Assembly (NCBI RefSeq): GCF_900141735.1
Contig: NZ_FQYO01000002.1
Span: 702,521-766,520, forward strand
From: Wenxinia saemankumensis
GTDB taxonomy: Bacteria > Pseudomonadota > Alphaproteobacteria > Rhodobacterales > Rhodobacteraceae
Length of the DNA stretch: 64,000 bases
Direction of reading: 5' to 3'
The translations under genes and the position numbers were made by a program. The notes under the pieces were generated by a model, which had not been told where the DNA came from, made no database searches, and saw only the letters and a program-made list of their open reading frames with translations. This document shows, piece after piece, positions 1 through 9,537 of this stretch (within the stretch, counting starts at the first letter, position 1; every line of letters begins with the position of its first letter).

Positions 1-1321
1 CGAAGCGCAGGCCTGCCGCCGTGCGCTCGGGGAAGCCCAGCCAGTAGGTATGCGCCCCGGTCCTGAGCCCGTCCTCGGTCACCGACCACACGCCGTCCGC
101 GGCGACCGGGACGAGGTCGAGATAGAGGTCCGTCTCGGCCCCCTTCAGCTCGCGGTCGAGGAAGGCGCTGACGAAATGCGCCGCGATGTTGTTCATCCGC
201 ACGCTGTCCCAGACCGGGTCGGCGTAATGCTCGAACGGGGGCCAGCCGAGCGTCTCGGACCAGGCCCAGCTCTCGGCCGGGGCGGGCATCGGGGCGCCGG
301 CATTGTGGTTGGCGTTCTCGAAGGTGAGCAGCGCGCGGTCCGTCCCCGTCGTGGAATCGAAGATGCCGCGGATCGCCTCGTAGCCCGAGACGTCGTCGGC
401 GCTGCCGGCGATCAGCAGGAGCGGGATGTCGATTCCGGCCAGCCCCTCCGCATCGAAGAAGCCGGCATTGTTGCCCCAGGGGGCGAAGGCGACGGCCGCC
501 TTCAGTCGCGGATCGTCGAGCTCGGCCCGTGCCTCGGTCCCTGCCTGGTTGGCGGCGAGCAGGCCGCCCGGCGGCGCGTAGTCGAACGTGGTGCTCGCCT
601 CGGTCACTCCGGCCCCGGCGAAGATCAGCGCGCCGTAGCCGCCCATCGAGTAGCCGACGACGGCGGCGGTATCGCCGTCGGTGATCTCGCCGATCCCGTC
701 CGAGAGACCCGCCATCGCGTCCAGCACGAAGAGCTGGTCCCGCGGGCGGTTCAGCAGCGTGGAGCCGAAGGCGCCCTGGTCGGAATAGGTGCTGTCGGTA
801 TGGTCGATCGAGGCGACGACGTAGCCCCGGGAGGCGAGCGTCTCGGCCAGCGGCGACATCAGGAAGCGGTTGCCCGGATAGCCGTGGCTGACGATGACGA
901 GGGGGAACGTCTCGCCGCCCATCGGCGCGGCCTCGCGCACCGCGCTGCCGGAGAGCGTGACCGGCGTCTCGCCGTCGCGCAGGACCGTCTCGTAGGTGCC
1001 GCCGCCCGTGGTGCCGTCGGCGGCTGGATACCAGACCTCGACCGTCAGGGGCCGGTCGTAGGTCGGCTGGGATGTCGCGGTCGCGCGCCGCACGTCCGGC
1101 ACGCCGCTGCGCACGAAGTCCATCGTCGTGACGCCCACGGCATAGGGCCCGGGATGGGCGAGCTCCGGCGCGTCGGGCCGGACGAGGTCGATCGGGTTGG
1201 GGCGCCGCACCTCCTGCGGGGAGGAGGTGTCCTGGGCGAGGACCGGCGTCGCGGCGAGGGCCGCGGCCAGCGCGGCGCGCGCCGCGGGGCGGGTGGGGCG
1301 GATGGTCGGGCGGCGGGTCAT
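1..1321 (-). CDS. Secreted alpha/beta hydrolase (dienelactone hydrolase / PAF-acetylhydrolase-like), 3' end cut by window
   Basis: About 440 residues are visible and the frame is still open at position 1, so only the C-terminus is missing. The N-terminus is a basic, Ala-rich signal peptide ending near ATPVLAQ, which predicts export to the periplasm or beyond. The core has the alpha/beta hydrolase signatures: an oxyanion-side VSHGYPGN, the nucleophile elbow GYSMGG, a later Asp in the segment GSADDVSGYE, and a His in NANHNAG. Together these give a Ser-Asp-His triad. The family hydrolyses esters or small lipids, but the substrate cannot be read from the sequence. It is divergent from the epimerase at 1505, with about 180 bases between the two starts. 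The start at 1321 is chosen because it gives the complete signal peptide. Confidence 0.8.
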   Translation of the reverse strand, partial: MTRRPTIRPTRPAARAALAAALAATPVLAQDTSSPQEVRRPNPIDLVRPDAPELAHPGPYAVGVTTMDFVRSGVPDVRRATATSQPTYDRPLTVEVWYPAADGTTGGGTYETVLRDGETPVTLSGSAVREAAPMGGETFPLVIVSHGYPGNRFLMSPLAETLASRGYVVASIDHTDSTYSDQGAFGSTLLNRPRDQLFVLDAMAGLSDGIGEITDGDTAAVVGYSMGGYGALIFAGAGVTEASTTFDYAPPGGLLAANQAGTEARAELDDPRLKAAVAFAPWGNNAGFFDAEGLAGIDIPLLLIAGSADDVSGYEAIRGIFDSTTGTDRALLTFENANHNAGAPMPAPAESWAWSETLGWPPFEHYADPVWDSVRMNNIAAHFVSAFLDRELKGAETDLYLDLVPVAADGVWSVTEDGLRTGAHTYWLGFPERTAAGLRF

Positions 1322-1504
1322 CTGGCTCCTCCTGTCGGTCCGGCTGCAACCTAGCGTGGTGCGGCCGGGGGCAAGCGGGTCGGGCGGGGCATGGGGCCTC
1401 GCCCGGGCGGCCCCGCCGGCGCCTGCGGGGGCTGGACAGCCCCGCCCGCCGGGCCACATCGAGGGCGCGACGACTTCAGGACGACAACGGGGAGGAGACA
1501 GACC

Positions 1505-2392
1505 ATGCGCATCTTTCTGACGGGCGGGGCCGGCAAGGCGGGGCGGCATGTCGCCCGCTACCTGATCGAGCAGGGCCACAGGATCACCAACGCGGATCTC
1601 AAGCCGCTCGAGATGGAGGGCGTCCACAACATCCGCATCGACCTGACCGATGGGGGACAGGTCGCCTCGGCGCTGCAGATGCGGGCGGGCTACGACGAGC
1701 TCGATGGCGACGACTATCCCGGCTACGACGCGGTCGTGCACCTCGCGGCGATCCCGGCGATCCTGATCACGCCCGATCAGGAATGCTACCGGATCAACAC
1801 CCTCTCCACCTACAACGTGATGGAGGCGGCCCTGTCCCTCGGGATCCGCAAGATCGTCTTCGCCAGTTCCGAGACGACCTACGGCGTGTGCTTCGCGCAG
1901 GGCGAAGTGACGCCCGATTACGTGCCCGTCGACGAGGATCATCCGACGGTGCCCCATGACAGCTACGCCATGTCCAAGGTCTGCAACGAGGTGACGGGCC
2001 GGTCCTTCCAGGCGCGCACGGGCGCCGACATCTACGGGCTGCGGATCAACAACGTCATCGAACCCGATGAATACGCGAAGAATTTCCCCGCTTTCATGGA
2101 GGATCCCTCGCTGCGCCGGCGCAACATCTTCGCCTATATCGACGCGCGCGACCTCGGCCACATGATCGATTGCTGCCTCAGGACGGACGGGCTGGGTTAC
2201 GAGGTGTTCAACGTCAGCAACGACGACATGAGCGTGAACATTCCCGCCTCGGAGGTGATCGAGCGGTTCTACAAGGGGGTCGAGGTCCGCAAGGAGATGG
2301 GCGAGACCGAGACCTTCTACTCGAACGAGAAAGCCAAGCGGATGCTGGGCTTCCAGCCGAAGCATTCCTGGCGCGACGTGCTGGAGGGCTGA
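1505..2392 (+). CDS. NAD(P)-dependent epimerase/dehydratase (extended SDR)
   Basis: 295 residues. The N-terminus MRIFLTGGAGKAGRH carries the Rossmann G-x-x-G-x-x-G dinucleotide-binding loop. YAMSK is the catalytic Y-x-x-x-K, with the partner Ser in FASSETT. These place it in the extended short-chain dehydrogenase family that interconverts nucleotide sugars or related compounds; the exact substrate is not evident. A strong GGGGAGGAG ribosome-binding site lies about 8 bases before the ATG and decides this start over an in-frame upstream one at 1391. It is a single gene that converges on transketolase. A 12-bp perfect hairpin follows at 2420. It could act in cell-envelope sugar metabolism, which is inference only. 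Confidence 0.85.
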   Translation: MRIFLTGGAGKAGRHVARYLIEQGHRITNADLKPLEMEGVHNIRIDLTDGGQVASALQMRAGYDELDGDDYPGYDAVVHLAAIPAILITPDQECYRINTLSTYNVMEAALSLGIRKIVFASSETTYGVCFAQGEVTPDYVPVDEDHPTVPHDSYAMSKVCNEVTGRSFQARTGADIYGLRINNVIEPDEYAKNFPAFMEDPSLRRRNIFAYIDARDLGHMIDCCLRTDGLGYEVFNVSNDDMSVNIPASEVIERFYKGVEVRKEMGETETFYSNEKAKRMLGFQPKHSWRDVLEG

Positions 2393-2419
2393 TCGCTCGC
2401 CTTGCGCGGTCGACACGAG

Positions 2420-2448
2420 AACGGCCGGCCCCGGTGGGCCGGCCGTTT
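2420..2448. terminator. Bidirectional hairpin between the epimerase gene and tkt
   Basis: A perfect 12-bp inverted repeat (2420-2431 with 2436-2447, loop CGGT) lies between two convergent stop codons. The arms end in AA on one side and TT on the other, so a short U tract is present for both transcripts. It probably ends transcription of both genes, although the U tract is weak. Confidence 0.6.
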
Positions 2449-2471
2449 CCGTTCGGTCGGTACGTGTCCGC

Positions 2472-4490
2472 TCAGCCCAGCAATTCGCGGGCCTTGGCGG
2501 CGGCCGCCTCGCCGGTGATCCCGAATTTCTCGTAGAGCACCTCGGCCGGGGCGGAGGCGCCGAAGCGGTCCATCCCGACGAAGCCGGCCTTGGCCTCTCG
2601 GCCGCGCTCGCCGAGAAGCAGCCAGTCCCAGGGCTGGCGCACGCCGGCCTCGATCGCGATGCGCACCGGCCCAGAGGGCAGGACGCGCTTGCGATAGCGC
2701 TCCTCCTGCTGGCGGAACAGCTCCATCGACGGGACCGAGACGACGCGGGTGCCGATGCCCGCGCCCTCGAGGATGTCGCGCGCCGCCAGCGCGACCGCGA
2801 CTTCCGAGCCCGAGGCCATCAGGATGACTTCGCGCTTGCGGTCGGTATCGACCAGCACGTAGGCGCCCTGCGCGACGAGGTTCTTGTTGCTGTGGGTCTT
2901 GCGGACCGGCGGCAGGTTCTGCCGCGACAGCGCCAGGACCGAAGGCGTGCTCTTCTGGTTCAGCGCGATCTCCCACGCCTCCGCCGTCTCGACGGTGTCG
3001 GCGGGGCGGAAGGTCAGCAGGCCGGGCGTCGCGCGCAGCATCGCCATGTGCTCGATCGGCTGATGGGTCGGGCCGTCCTCGCCGAGGCCGATGCTGTCAT
3101 GGGTCATCACGTAGACGACCGGCACCCCCATCAGCGAGGACAGCCGCATCGCGCCGCGCGCGTAGTCGGTGAAGCACATGAAGGTGCCGCCATAGGGGCG
3201 CACGCCCCCGTGCAGCGCCATGCCGTTCATCGCCGCGGCCATGCCGTGCTCGCGCACGCCGTAATGGATGTAGCGGCCCTTGCGGTTCGACGGGTCGAAC
3301 ACGCCGAGATCGGAGGTGAGCGTGTTGTTCGAGCCGGTCAGGTCGGCCGAGCCGCCGATCGTCTCCTTCATGGCCGGGTTCACGACCTCGAGCACCATCT
3401 CCGAGGACTTGCGCGTCGCCACCTCGTGGCCCGCTTCCACGGCCTGCTTCTTGAGCGCGCGGATCCGGCCGGCCAGCGCCTTGGGCGGCTCGCCGTGGAA
3501 GATGCGCTCGACCTCCTTGCGGCGGCTGTCGCTGAGGGCCTGCAGACGCTCGTGCCATTCGGCATGCGCCTGCGTGCCGCGCTCGCCGAAACCCTCCCAG
3601 GTCTTCTTGACGTCGTCCGGCACCTCGAACGGGCCGCCGGTCCAGCCATAGGCGTCCTTGGCGGCCTGCAGCTGCTCCATGTCCGTCAGCGCGCCGTGCC
3701 CTTTGGCGGTGTCCTGCGCCTTGTGGCCAAGGGCGATATGCGTCCTGCAGGCGATGAAGGACGGGCGCGGGTCGGCCTTGGCGGCTTCGATCGCAGCATC
3801 GATCGCCTCGGGATCGTGGCCGTCGATCGACTGGGTGTGCCAGCCATAGGCCTCGAACCGTTCGATCTGGTTCGTCTTGTCGGCGAGGTCGGTCGTGCCG
3901 TCGATGGTGATCCGGTTGTCGTCGAAGAACACCGTCAGGTGGCCGAGCTGCTGCATCCCCGCCAGCGCGCAGGCCTCGTGGCTGACGCCCTCCATCAGGC
4001 AGCCGTCGCCGGCGAAGACCCAGGTGCGGTGATCCATGACCTTGGGCCCGAAGCGGGCGCGCAGATGCTCTTCGGCGATGGCGAAGCCGACGGACATCGA
4101 GATGCCCTGGCCGAGCGGGCCGGTCGTGGCCTCGACCCCCTCCATCTCCTCGTATTCGGGATGGCCGGCGGTGCGGTAGCCCCACTGGCGGAAGTTCTTC
4201 AGCTCCTCGAGCGAGGCCTGCTCGTAGCCCGTCAGGTGCAGCACCGAGTAGAGCAGCATCGAGCCGTGGCCGTTCGACAGGATGAACCGGTCGCGGTCGG
4301 GCCAGTGCGGCTGTTTCGGCGCGAATTTCAGGTGCTTGCCGAAGAGGACCGTCGCGACATCGGCCATGCCCATCGGCATGCCGGAATGGCCGGACTTGGC
4401 GGCGGCCACGGCATCGAGCGCCAGCGCGCGGATCGCGGCAGCGGTCTTCCAGTGCTCGGGATGGGCCTCGCGCAGGGCGGTGATGTCCAT
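2472..4490 (-). CDS. tkt: Transketolase
   Basis: 672 residues, the normal length. It transfers two-carbon units between sugar phosphates in the pentose phosphate and Calvin pathways, using thiamine diphosphate and Mg2+. The N-terminal third has the TPP motif GDG...N (GDGCLMEG ... FFDDN). The middle has the pyrimidine-binding segment with [15 protein letters not shown], and the C-terminal domain ends in the usual ARELLG-like tail. The start [14 protein letters not shown] follows a GAGGAG ribosome-binding site, so the upstream in-frame extension to 4562 is rejected. It is monocistronic on the minus strand, divergent from the zapA operon with about 200 bases between. In this group tkt next to zapA is a usual arrangement (general knowledge). 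Confidence 0.97.
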   Translation of the reverse strand: MDITALREAHPEHWKTAAAIRALALDAVAAAKSGHSGMPMGMADVATVLFGKHLKFAPKQPHWPDRDRFILSNGHGSMLLYSVLHLTGYEQASLEELKNFRQWGYRTAGHPEYEEMEGVEATTGPLGQGISMSVGFAIAEEHLRARFGPKVMDHRTWVFAGDGCLMEGVSHEACALAGMQQLGHLTVFFDDNRITIDGTTDLADKTNQIERFEAYGWHTQSIDGHDPEAIDAAIEAAKADPRPSFIACRTHIALGHKAQDTAKGHGALTDMEQLQAAKDAYGWTGGPFEVPDDVKKTWEGFGERGTQAHAEWHERLQALSDSRRKEVERIFHGEPPKALAGRIRALKKQAVEAGHEVATRKSSEMVLEVVNPAMKETIGGSADLTGSNNTLTSDLGVFDPSNRKGRYIHYGVREHGMAAAMNGMALHGGVRPYGGTFMCFTDYARGAMRLSSLMGVPVVYVMTHDSIGLGEDGPTHQPIEHMAMLRATPGLLTFRPADTVETAEAWEIALNQKSTPSVLALSRQNLPPVRKTHSNKNLVAQGAYVLVDTDRKREVILMASGSEVAVALAARDILEGAGIGTRVVSVPSMELFRQQEERYRKRVLPSGPVRIAIEAGVRQPWDWLLLGERGREAKAGFVGMDRFGASAPAEVLYEKFGITGEAAAAKARELLG

Positions 4491-4690
4491 GGGCCGTCTC
4501 TCCTCGCCATGAGAACCAGTAGGGGTCCGCAGCGGCTTACCCACCGGGCCAACGCGTTGCAAGGCGGCCGGGCGGTGGCAGCGCCCCGCCGGCGGCGTTT
4601 GCGCCGGGGGCGCCGGTTTTCTATCGTCGCCGCAACAATGACGATTCGCGCGCAGGTCCGGGGCGCCGCGCGGGGGCAGAAAGGCAGCAC

Positions 4691-5200
4691 ATGAGCCAGA
4701 TCGACGAGTCGCAGCATCGCCTGACGGCCGCGCTGGGGCGAATCCGCGACCTCGCCGCCGCCCTCGAGGCAGAGGCGCGGGCCCGCGCGGCGGAGGAGAC
4801 GGGCGGCCCCAGCCGCGCCGAGCTCGCCGCCGCGCTCGAGGACGAGCGGATCGCGAACGCGCAGCTTGAGGAGAGGGTGAAGGCGCTGAAATCCCGGGAG
4901 AAGGGCCGGCTGACCAGGCTCGAGGACCAGCTCGCGGCCGAGCGCGCCCGCACGGTGCGGCTCGATGCCGAGCTGACGGCGCTGCGCCAGTCTGCGGCCG
5001 ACCTGTCGGACGTGACCGAGCAGTTGCGCGCGGCGCTGGCGGACGAATTGCCGGACGAGGCCCTGGTCAACCGCGCGGTGATCGCCGAGCTGGAGGCGCT
5101 GAAGGCGCAGCGCGACGCCGACCGCGCCGAGATGATCGAGATCGCCGAGGCGCTGCGTCCCGTCCTCGCGGCGGAACCCGAATCCGAGGAGGCGGAATGA
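4691..5200 (+). CDS. Coiled-coil protein of the zapA operon
   Basis: 169 residues, almost entirely charged and Ala/Glu/Arg-rich heptad-like sequence from about residue 10 to 150, with no membrane segment. It looks like one long coiled coil. I do not recognise a named family. It sits directly before zapA, and its TGA stop overlaps the zapA ATG (ATGA), so the two are translationally coupled. That context suggests a structural role near the division ring, which is inference. The first in-frame ATG after tkt's divergent promoter region is taken as the start. Confidence 0.75.
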   Translation: MSQIDESQHRLTAALGRIRDLAAALEAEARARAAEETGGPSRAELAAALEDERIANAQLEERVKALKSREKGRLTRLEDQLAAERARTVRLDAELTALRQSAADLSDVTEQLRAALADELPDEALVNRAVIAELEALKAQRDADRAEMIEIAEALRPVLAAEPESEEAE

Positions 5201-5601
5201 TGCCGCATGTCGACGTGGAGATCGGTGGCCGCACCTTCGAGGTGGCCTGCCAGGACGGCGAGGAGCCCTATCTGCGCGCCGCCGCCGCGATGCTGGACAC
5301 CGAGGCGCAGGTGCTGCTGGCCCAGACCGGCCGCGTCCCCGAGGCGCGGATGCTGTTGATGGCGGGGCTGATGCTCGCCGACCGCACGGCGGGGGTGGAC
5401 GACCAGCTGCGCGAGGCGTCCGACCGGATGGCCGCGCTGCAGGCCAGGATCGACGAGCTGGAGGCGCGCCCGGATCCCGAGCCGGAACGGATCGAGGTCG
5501 AGGTGATGCCCGCGGGGCTGGAGGAGGCGATGGCCGCCCTCGCCGACGAGGCCGAGGCGGTGGCCGGCGCGCTCGAGGATGCGCGGGGGGGCGCCGCGTG
5601 A
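5197..5601 (+). CDS. zapA: Cell division protein ZapA
   Basis: 134 residues. ZapA binds FtsZ filaments in the cytoplasm and promotes their bundling at the division site. The N-terminal part (VDVEIGGRTFEVACQDGEE, then a segment of Leu/Ala helix) matches the ZapA globular domain, in which the protein reads the peptide-like opening and then YLRAAAAMLD. The C-terminal half (about 80-134) is a Glu/Ala-rich coiled coil, as in the family, though rather long. It overlaps the upstream coiled-coil gene by ATGA and the next gene by GTGA. Two adjacent ATGs (5197, 5200) are possible starts. Confidence 0.88.
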   Translation: MMPHVDVEIGGRTFEVACQDGEEPYLRAAAAMLDTEAQVLLAQTGRVPEARMLLMAGLMLADRTAGVDDQLREASDRMAALQARIDELEARPDPEPERIEVEVMPAGLEEAMAALADEAEAVAGALEDARGGAA

Positions 5602-5927
5602 GGGGGGCAGCCCTGCTTGCGGCGCTGCTGGCCCCCGGCGTCGCCGCGGCCGAGCTTCGGACGATGCGCTATGTCTGCGAGCGCGGGGTCGAGGTGCCGG
5701 TGGTCTACGTCCCCGATGCCGAGCCGGCCGCGGCCGTGATCGGTGTCGAGGGCGGCATGTACGCGCTGGAGGCGGAGCAGGCGGCCTCGGGCGTGCGCTA
5801 CGGCTGGCCCTCGGACGGCTCGCATTACGTCTGGTGGACGCGGGGGACGGAGGAGGCGATGCTCCTCTGGTCCGACGGCGAGACCGGCGAGGAGGTCACG
5901 CTGCTGGCGGAGTGCCGGGCGGGCTGA
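5598..5927 (+). CDS. MliC-family lysozyme inhibitor-like secreted protein
   Basis: 109 residues with a GTG start that overlaps the zapA stop (GTGA). An N-terminal signal peptide (MRGAALLAALLAPGVAAAE) is followed by a small beta domain. It opens with MRYVCERG, contains the family-like ASGVRYGW segment and a WWTRGTEEAML strand, and ends with a second Cys, so one disulfide (C in YVCE to C in LLAECR) is likely. This pattern fits the MliC/PliC fold, whose members inhibit C-type lysozymes in the periplasm or on the outer membrane. No lipobox is seen, so it is probably soluble. Its link with zapA is positional only. Confidence 0.75.
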   Translation: MRGAALLAALLAPGVAAAELRTMRYVCERGVEVPVVYVPDAEPAAAVIGVEGGMYALEAEQAASGVRYGWPSDGSHYVWWTRGTEEAMLLWSDGETGEEVTLLAECRAG

Positions 5928-5948
5928 CCCGCCCGGACGCGCGGCGCC

Positions 5949-6323
5949 TCAGGCGTTCGCTTCGCGGATCTTGTCCGCCGCGTCCTTGTCGAAGGCGATC
6001 CCCTTGTCGGCGAAGAGCTGATCCAGCTCGCCCGACAGGGTCATCTCGGTGACGATGTCGCAGCCGCCCACGAATTCGCCCTTGACGTAGAGCTGGGGGA
6101 TCGTCGGCCAGTCGGAATAATCCTTGATCCCCTGCCGGATGTCGGCATCGGCGAGAACGTTCACGTCGGTATAGTCCACGCCCATGAAGTTCAGCACGCC
6201 CGCCACGCGGGAGGAGAAGCCGCATTGCGGCATCGCCTTGGTGCCCTTCATGTAGAGGACGACGTCGTTCGCCTTCACGGTCTCGGCGATGCGATCGGCG
6301 GCGGGGGCGGTGGTGTCGGCCAT
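5949..6323 (-). CDS. grxD: Monothiol glutaredoxin, CGFS type (Grx4)
   Basis: 124 residues. The active site CGFS is at residues 34-37 after the TKAMPQ segment, with the glutathione-binding WPTIPQLYV and GGCDI motifs downstream. CGFS glutaredoxins carry and insert [2Fe-2S] clusters in the cytoplasm and form heterodimers with BolA proteins. A BolA-like gene lies just upstream on the same strand (85 bases away), so the pair is very probably functional together. It is the last gene of the purL-SRPBCC-bolA-grxD run. Converges closely (21 bases) on the MliC-like gene. Confidence 0.95.
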   Translation of the reverse strand: MADTTAPAADRIAETVKANDVVLYMKGTKAMPQCGFSSRVAGVLNFMGVDYTDVNVLADADIRQGIKDYSDWPTIPQLYVKGEFVGGCDIVTEMTLSGELDQLFADKGIAFDKDAADKIREANA

Positions 6324-6408
6324 GTCGGGGACTCCTGCGGGATATGAGGTCGGCTTTCGCCGTCGGGGCCGAACCTATGCCCGGCCCGGCGGGATTTCCA
6401 GCCTGCGC

Positions 6409-6645
6409 CTAGTCGGGCGCCTTCGTCGTCAGGGCGAGGGCGTGGAGCGCGCCGTTCGGCCCGTCCATCCGTCCCTTCAGCGCGGCGTAGACGGCGCGCT
6501 GCTGCTGCACGCGGTTCTGGCCGCGGAAGCTTTCGTCCTCGACATGGGCCGCGAAATGCTGGCCGTCATCGCCCTCGACCCGGACCTTGCCGTCGGGAAA
6601 GGCTTCGCGGATCAGATCCTCGATGTCCTGGGCGGTGATGGCCAT
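6409..6645 (-). CDS. BolA/IbaG-family protein
   Basis: 78 residues, a typical BolA-like length. The sequence runs IEDLIREAFPDGKVRVEGDDGQHFAAHVEDESF, then R-x-x-x-Q-R-x-V-Y-A-A-L, and ends HALALTTKAP. This is the BolA helix-turn-helix-like fold with the conserved His of HFAAHV and the C-terminal HAL. The family partners CGFS glutaredoxins in [2Fe-2S] cluster handling and iron sensing, and the grxD gene follows directly. A bolA paralogue of the stress-morphogene type may exist elsewhere, so the exact subtype (IbaG/BolA3) is left open. Confidence 0.9.
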   Translation of the reverse strand: MAITAQDIEDLIREAFPDGKVRVEGDDGQHFAAHVEDESFRGQNRVQQQRAVYAALKGRMDGPNGALHALALTTKAPD

Positions 6646-6697
6646 GGGTCGGCTCCTTGCTGCTGAGATCCGAGGATAGGTCCGGGGCAGGGCGCGT

Positions 6698-7135
6698 TCA
6701 ACCGCCCGTCAGGAGGGCGCGCCGCCGGCGGGCCCGCAGCCGGTAGAGCAGGCGGGCCCAGAGCGCCATGAGCGGGGTGGCGGCGCCGGCCTCGATCTCG
6801 ATGCTCTCCTCGATCCGTGCGCCCGCCCCGTCCGGCAGGACGGCGAGCCGGTGGGTCCAGCGGCGCACGCCGGCGCCGCTCTCCTCGCTGCGGAAGGTCA
6901 TGGCGGAATCGTCGAGCTCGGCCACTTCCATCCGGTAATCCTGCGGGGGCAGGCGGCCGAACAGGCGCACGCCGGTGACGTAGACGTCGCCCTGCCGGAT
7001 GCGGCCCGTCCGGGGCACGCGGTCGTCGAACGCGACGAGGCCGGCGCAGACCGCGCGCAGATGGCCGAGGTCGGTCGCGCTGGCCCAGACCCGCGCGGGC
7101 GGGGCGTCGAAGCGGTGGGTCAGCGCGACCCGCAT
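6698..7135 (-). CDS. SRPBCC-family protein
   Basis: 145 residues. The N-terminus MRVALTHRFDAPPARVW is the opening beta strand and helix of the START-like SRPBCC fold (polyketide cyclase/aromatase-type lipid-binding pocket). The C-terminus is a long helix followed by a highly basic tail (LRARRRRALL). Ligand unknown. It starts 4 bases after the purL stop, so it is probably co-transcribed with purL, yet no purine role is known for the fold. The ATG at 7135 is chosen because the fold begins there; longer frames would run into purL. Confidence 0.75.
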   Translation of the reverse strand: MRVALTHRFDAPPARVWASATDLGHLRAVCAGLVAFDDRVPRTGRIRQGDVYVTGVRLFGRLPPQDYRMEVAELDDSAMTFRSEESGAGVRRWTHRLAVLPDGAGARIEESIEIEAGAATPLMALWARLLYRLRARRRRALLTGG

Positions 7136-7139
7136 GACC

Positions 7140-9311
7140 TCAGCCGAAGAGGGCGGGGTAGACTGCGGACCAGGCGGCGACCAGCTCGGCCATCGGGGCG
7201 CTCGCGCCGCCGAGCGAGAGGGTCTCGCCGCCGAACGTCCCGACGCGCGCGACCGGCACACCGGCCTCGCGCGCGGCGGTCTCGATCGCGGCGGCATCGC
7301 CTTCGGTCGCGGCGATCAGGTAGCGGGCCTGGTCCTCGCCGAACAGCGTCCCCAGATCGTCCGATTCGAGCGCGACGCCCGTTCCGCCCGCCCGGGCCAG
7401 CTCGAACGCGGCGAGGGCGAGGCCCCCGTCCGACAGGTCGGTGCATCCGCCGATGCGGGCGGCCTGCGCGCGGACGAAGTCGCCGTGGCGCCGCTCGGCC
7501 GCCAGGTCCACCGGCGGCGCGTCCCCGGCATCGAGGGAGGCGACCTCCCACAGCAGGGCGGACTGGCCGAGATGGCCGCGCGTCTCGCCGATCAGCAGCG
7601 CCACGTCGCCCGCGCGCGCGGCGGCGCCGATCAGGGCCGAGGCGTCGGGGATCAGACCGACCGCGCCGATGGTCGGGGTCGGCAGGATGCCGGTGCCGTC
7701 CGTCTCGTTGTAGAGGCTGACATTGCCCGACACGATCGGCATGTCGAGCGCCGTGCAGGCCGCACCGATCCCGCGGATGGCGCCGACGAACTGGCCCATG
7801 ATCTCGGGCTTCTGCGGATTGCCGAAATTGAGGTTGTCGGTCGCGGCGAGCGGCCGCGCCCCCACCGCGCAGAGGTTGCGGAATGCCTCCGCCACCGCCT
7901 GCTTGCCGCCCTCCTCCGGATTGGCGGCGACGTAGCGGGGCGTCACGTCCGAGGTGAAGGCGAGCAGCTTGTCCGTGCCGTGCACCCGGACGATCCCCGC
8001 GCCGAGGCCGGGGCCCCGCGCCGTGTCGCCCATCACCTGGCTGTCGTACTGCTGGGTGATCCAGGACTTGGCCGCGTAGTTGGGCGAGCCGATCAGCGCC
8101 CGCAGCGCGTCCAGCGGGGCCACGTCGGGCACCGGGGCGTGGTCGGTGCGGCCGGTGGGCGCCTCCCACGGGCGGTCGTATTCGGGGGCGGAGGAGGACA
8201 GCCGCGACAGCGGCAGGTCGGCCATCGTCTCGCCCCGGTGGACGATCAGGAAGCGGTCCTCGGGGATCGTCTCGCCCACGATCGCGAAGTCGAGGTCCCA
8301 CTTGTCGAAGATCGCCCGCGCCTCTGCCTCCATCTCGGGCTTCAGTACCATGAGCATCCGCTCCTGGCTCTCGGACAGCATCATCTCGTAGGCGGTCATC
8401 GCCGCCTCGCGCTGCGGCACCGCGTCGAGATCGAGCCGGATGCCGAGGCCGCCCTTGTCGCCCATCTCGACCGCCGAGCAGGTGAGGCCCGCGGCCCCCA
8501 TGTCCTGGATCGAGATCACCGCGCCCGAGGCCATCAGCTCGAGACAGGCTTCCATCAGGCGCTTCTCGGTGAAGGGGTCGCCGACCTGCACCGTGGGGCG
8601 CTTCTCCTCGATCGTGTCGTCGAACTCGGCCGACGCCATGGTCGCGCCGCCGACCCCGTCGCGGCCCGTCTTGGCGCCCAGATAGACCACCGGCATGCCG
8701 ACGCCGGACGCCGCGGAGTAGAAGATGGCATCGGTGTCGGCGAGGCCGGCGGCGAAGGCGTTCACCAGGCAATTGCCATTGTAGGACGGGTGGAACCGCA
8801 CCTCGCCGCCCACGGTCGGCACGCCGAAGGCGTTGCCGTAGGCGCCGATCCCCTCGACCACGCCGTTCACGATGTGGCGGGTGCGGGGATGGTCCGGCAT
8901 CCCGAAGCTGAGCGCGTTCATCGCCGCAATGGGCCGCGCGCCCATCGTGAAGACGTCGCGCAGGATGCCGCCGACGCCGGTCGCCGCGCCCTGGTGCGGC
9001 TCGATGTAGGAGGGATGGTTGTGGCTCTCCATCTTGAAGATGACGGCCTGGCCGTCGCCGATATCGACGACGCCCGCATTCTCGCCCGGGCCGCAGATGA
9101 CCTGCGGGCCGGTGGTCGGCAGGGTCCGCAGCCATTTCTTCGACGACTTGTAGGAGCAGTGCTCGTTCCACATCGCGCTGAAGATGCCGAGCTCGGTGAA
9201 GGTCGGCTCGCGGTTCAGGATCCGAAGCACTTCCTGGTACTCGCCCTCGGTGAAGCCGTGGGCGGCGATCATCTCGGGGGTGATCCGAGGCGTGGAATCA
9301 GGCGCGGCCAT
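7140..9311 (-). CDS. purL: Phosphoribosylformylglycinamidine synthase subunit PurL
   Basis: 723 residues, the length of the small (three-component) PurL that works with PurQ and PurS. It converts formylglycinamide ribonucleotide to the amidine in purine synthesis, using ATP and ammonia from PurQ. Visible motifs are [24 protein letters not shown] near the N-terminus, the nucleotide-binding segment with [22 protein letters not shown], and the second half beginning near [14 protein letters not shown]. The C-terminus is the duplicated AIR-synthase-like domain. The start [11 protein letters not shown] is supported by a GGGGAACGCC stretch and by family length. First gene of a likely purL-SRPBCC-bolA-grxD unit; purQ and purS are not in this window. 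Confidence 0.97.
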   Translation of the reverse strand: MAAPDSTPRITPEMIAAHGFTEGEYQEVLRILNREPTFTELGIFSAMWNEHCSYKSSKKWLRTLPTTGPQVICGPGENAGVVDIGDGQAVIFKMESHNHPSYIEPHQGAATGVGGILRDVFTMGARPIAAMNALSFGMPDHPRTRHIVNGVVEGIGAYGNAFGVPTVGGEVRFHPSYNGNCLVNAFAAGLADTDAIFYSAASGVGMPVVYLGAKTGRDGVGGATMASAEFDDTIEEKRPTVQVGDPFTEKRLMEACLELMASGAVISIQDMGAAGLTCSAVEMGDKGGLGIRLDLDAVPQREAAMTAYEMMLSESQERMLMVLKPEMEAEARAIFDKWDLDFAIVGETIPEDRFLIVHRGETMADLPLSRLSSSAPEYDRPWEAPTGRTDHAPVPDVAPLDALRALIGSPNYAAKSWITQQYDSQVMGDTARGPGLGAGIVRVHGTDKLLAFTSDVTPRYVAANPEEGGKQAVAEAFRNLCAVGARPLAATDNLNFGNPQKPEIMGQFVGAIRGIGAACTALDMPIVSGNVSLYNETDGTGILPTPTIGAVGLIPDASALIGAAARAGDVALLIGETRGHLGQSALLWEVASLDAGDAPPVDLAAERRHGDFVRAQAARIGGCTDLSDGGLALAAFELARAGGTGVALESDDLGTLFGEDQARYLIAATEGDAAAIETAAREAGVPVARVGTFGGETLSLGGASAPMAELVAAWSAVYPALFG

Positions 9312-9453
9312 CGGGCGTTCCCCTCTCGCGTGGTCCTTTGCGCCGGTCCCTAAGGGGACGGCGGGGAAAGGGGAAGGGGGCGCCGCGGCGGGCCCCCGGG
9401 GGGCGTGTGTCTGCAATTCCCCGGCGCAAAGTGCAAGGCCCGGGAATTCCGCA

Positions 9454-9481
9454 GAAAAAAAGCCGGGCGCAAGCGCCCGGC
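9454..9481 (-). terminator. Rho-independent terminator, minus strand
   Basis: A perfect 9-bp GC stem (9462-9470 with 9473-9481, loop of two bases) is followed on the minus strand by a run of eight U (A run 9454-9461 on the given strand). This is the best intrinsic terminator on that strand in the window. It lies 207 bases beyond the LysR stop, so it may terminate either that mRNA or a separate short transcript. Confidence 0.85.
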
Positions 9482-9537
9482 CTAAGTCCAACAGGGAGGT
9501 ATGAGGGGGATGAGCGTTTCAGCTGCGTCGCCCTCGA
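9455..9537 (-). ncRNA. Candidate small RNA ending at the intrinsic terminator
   Basis: On the minus strand a possible promoter (TTGATC, 17-base gap, TATTTG, about 9542-9570) is followed by roughly 80 bases. These contain ATACCTCCCTGTTGG, a CCUCCC stretch complementary to Shine-Dalgarno sequences, and then the strong hairpin and U run. Short RNAs with exposed CCUCC motifs are known in Rhodobacter (CcsR type), but family membership here is only inferred from the motif. No open reading frame in it is persuasive. The 5' end is a guess. Confidence 0.35.

Noticed and set aside
5590..5950. 6S RNA downstream of zapA, as in many bacteria
   Set aside because: zapA overlaps the next coding gene; there is no room or structure for ssrS.
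6999..9353. A 784-residue plus-strand frame across purL
   Set aside because: Antisense shadow of purL, with Arg/Ala/Gly-rich nonsense sequence and no motif.
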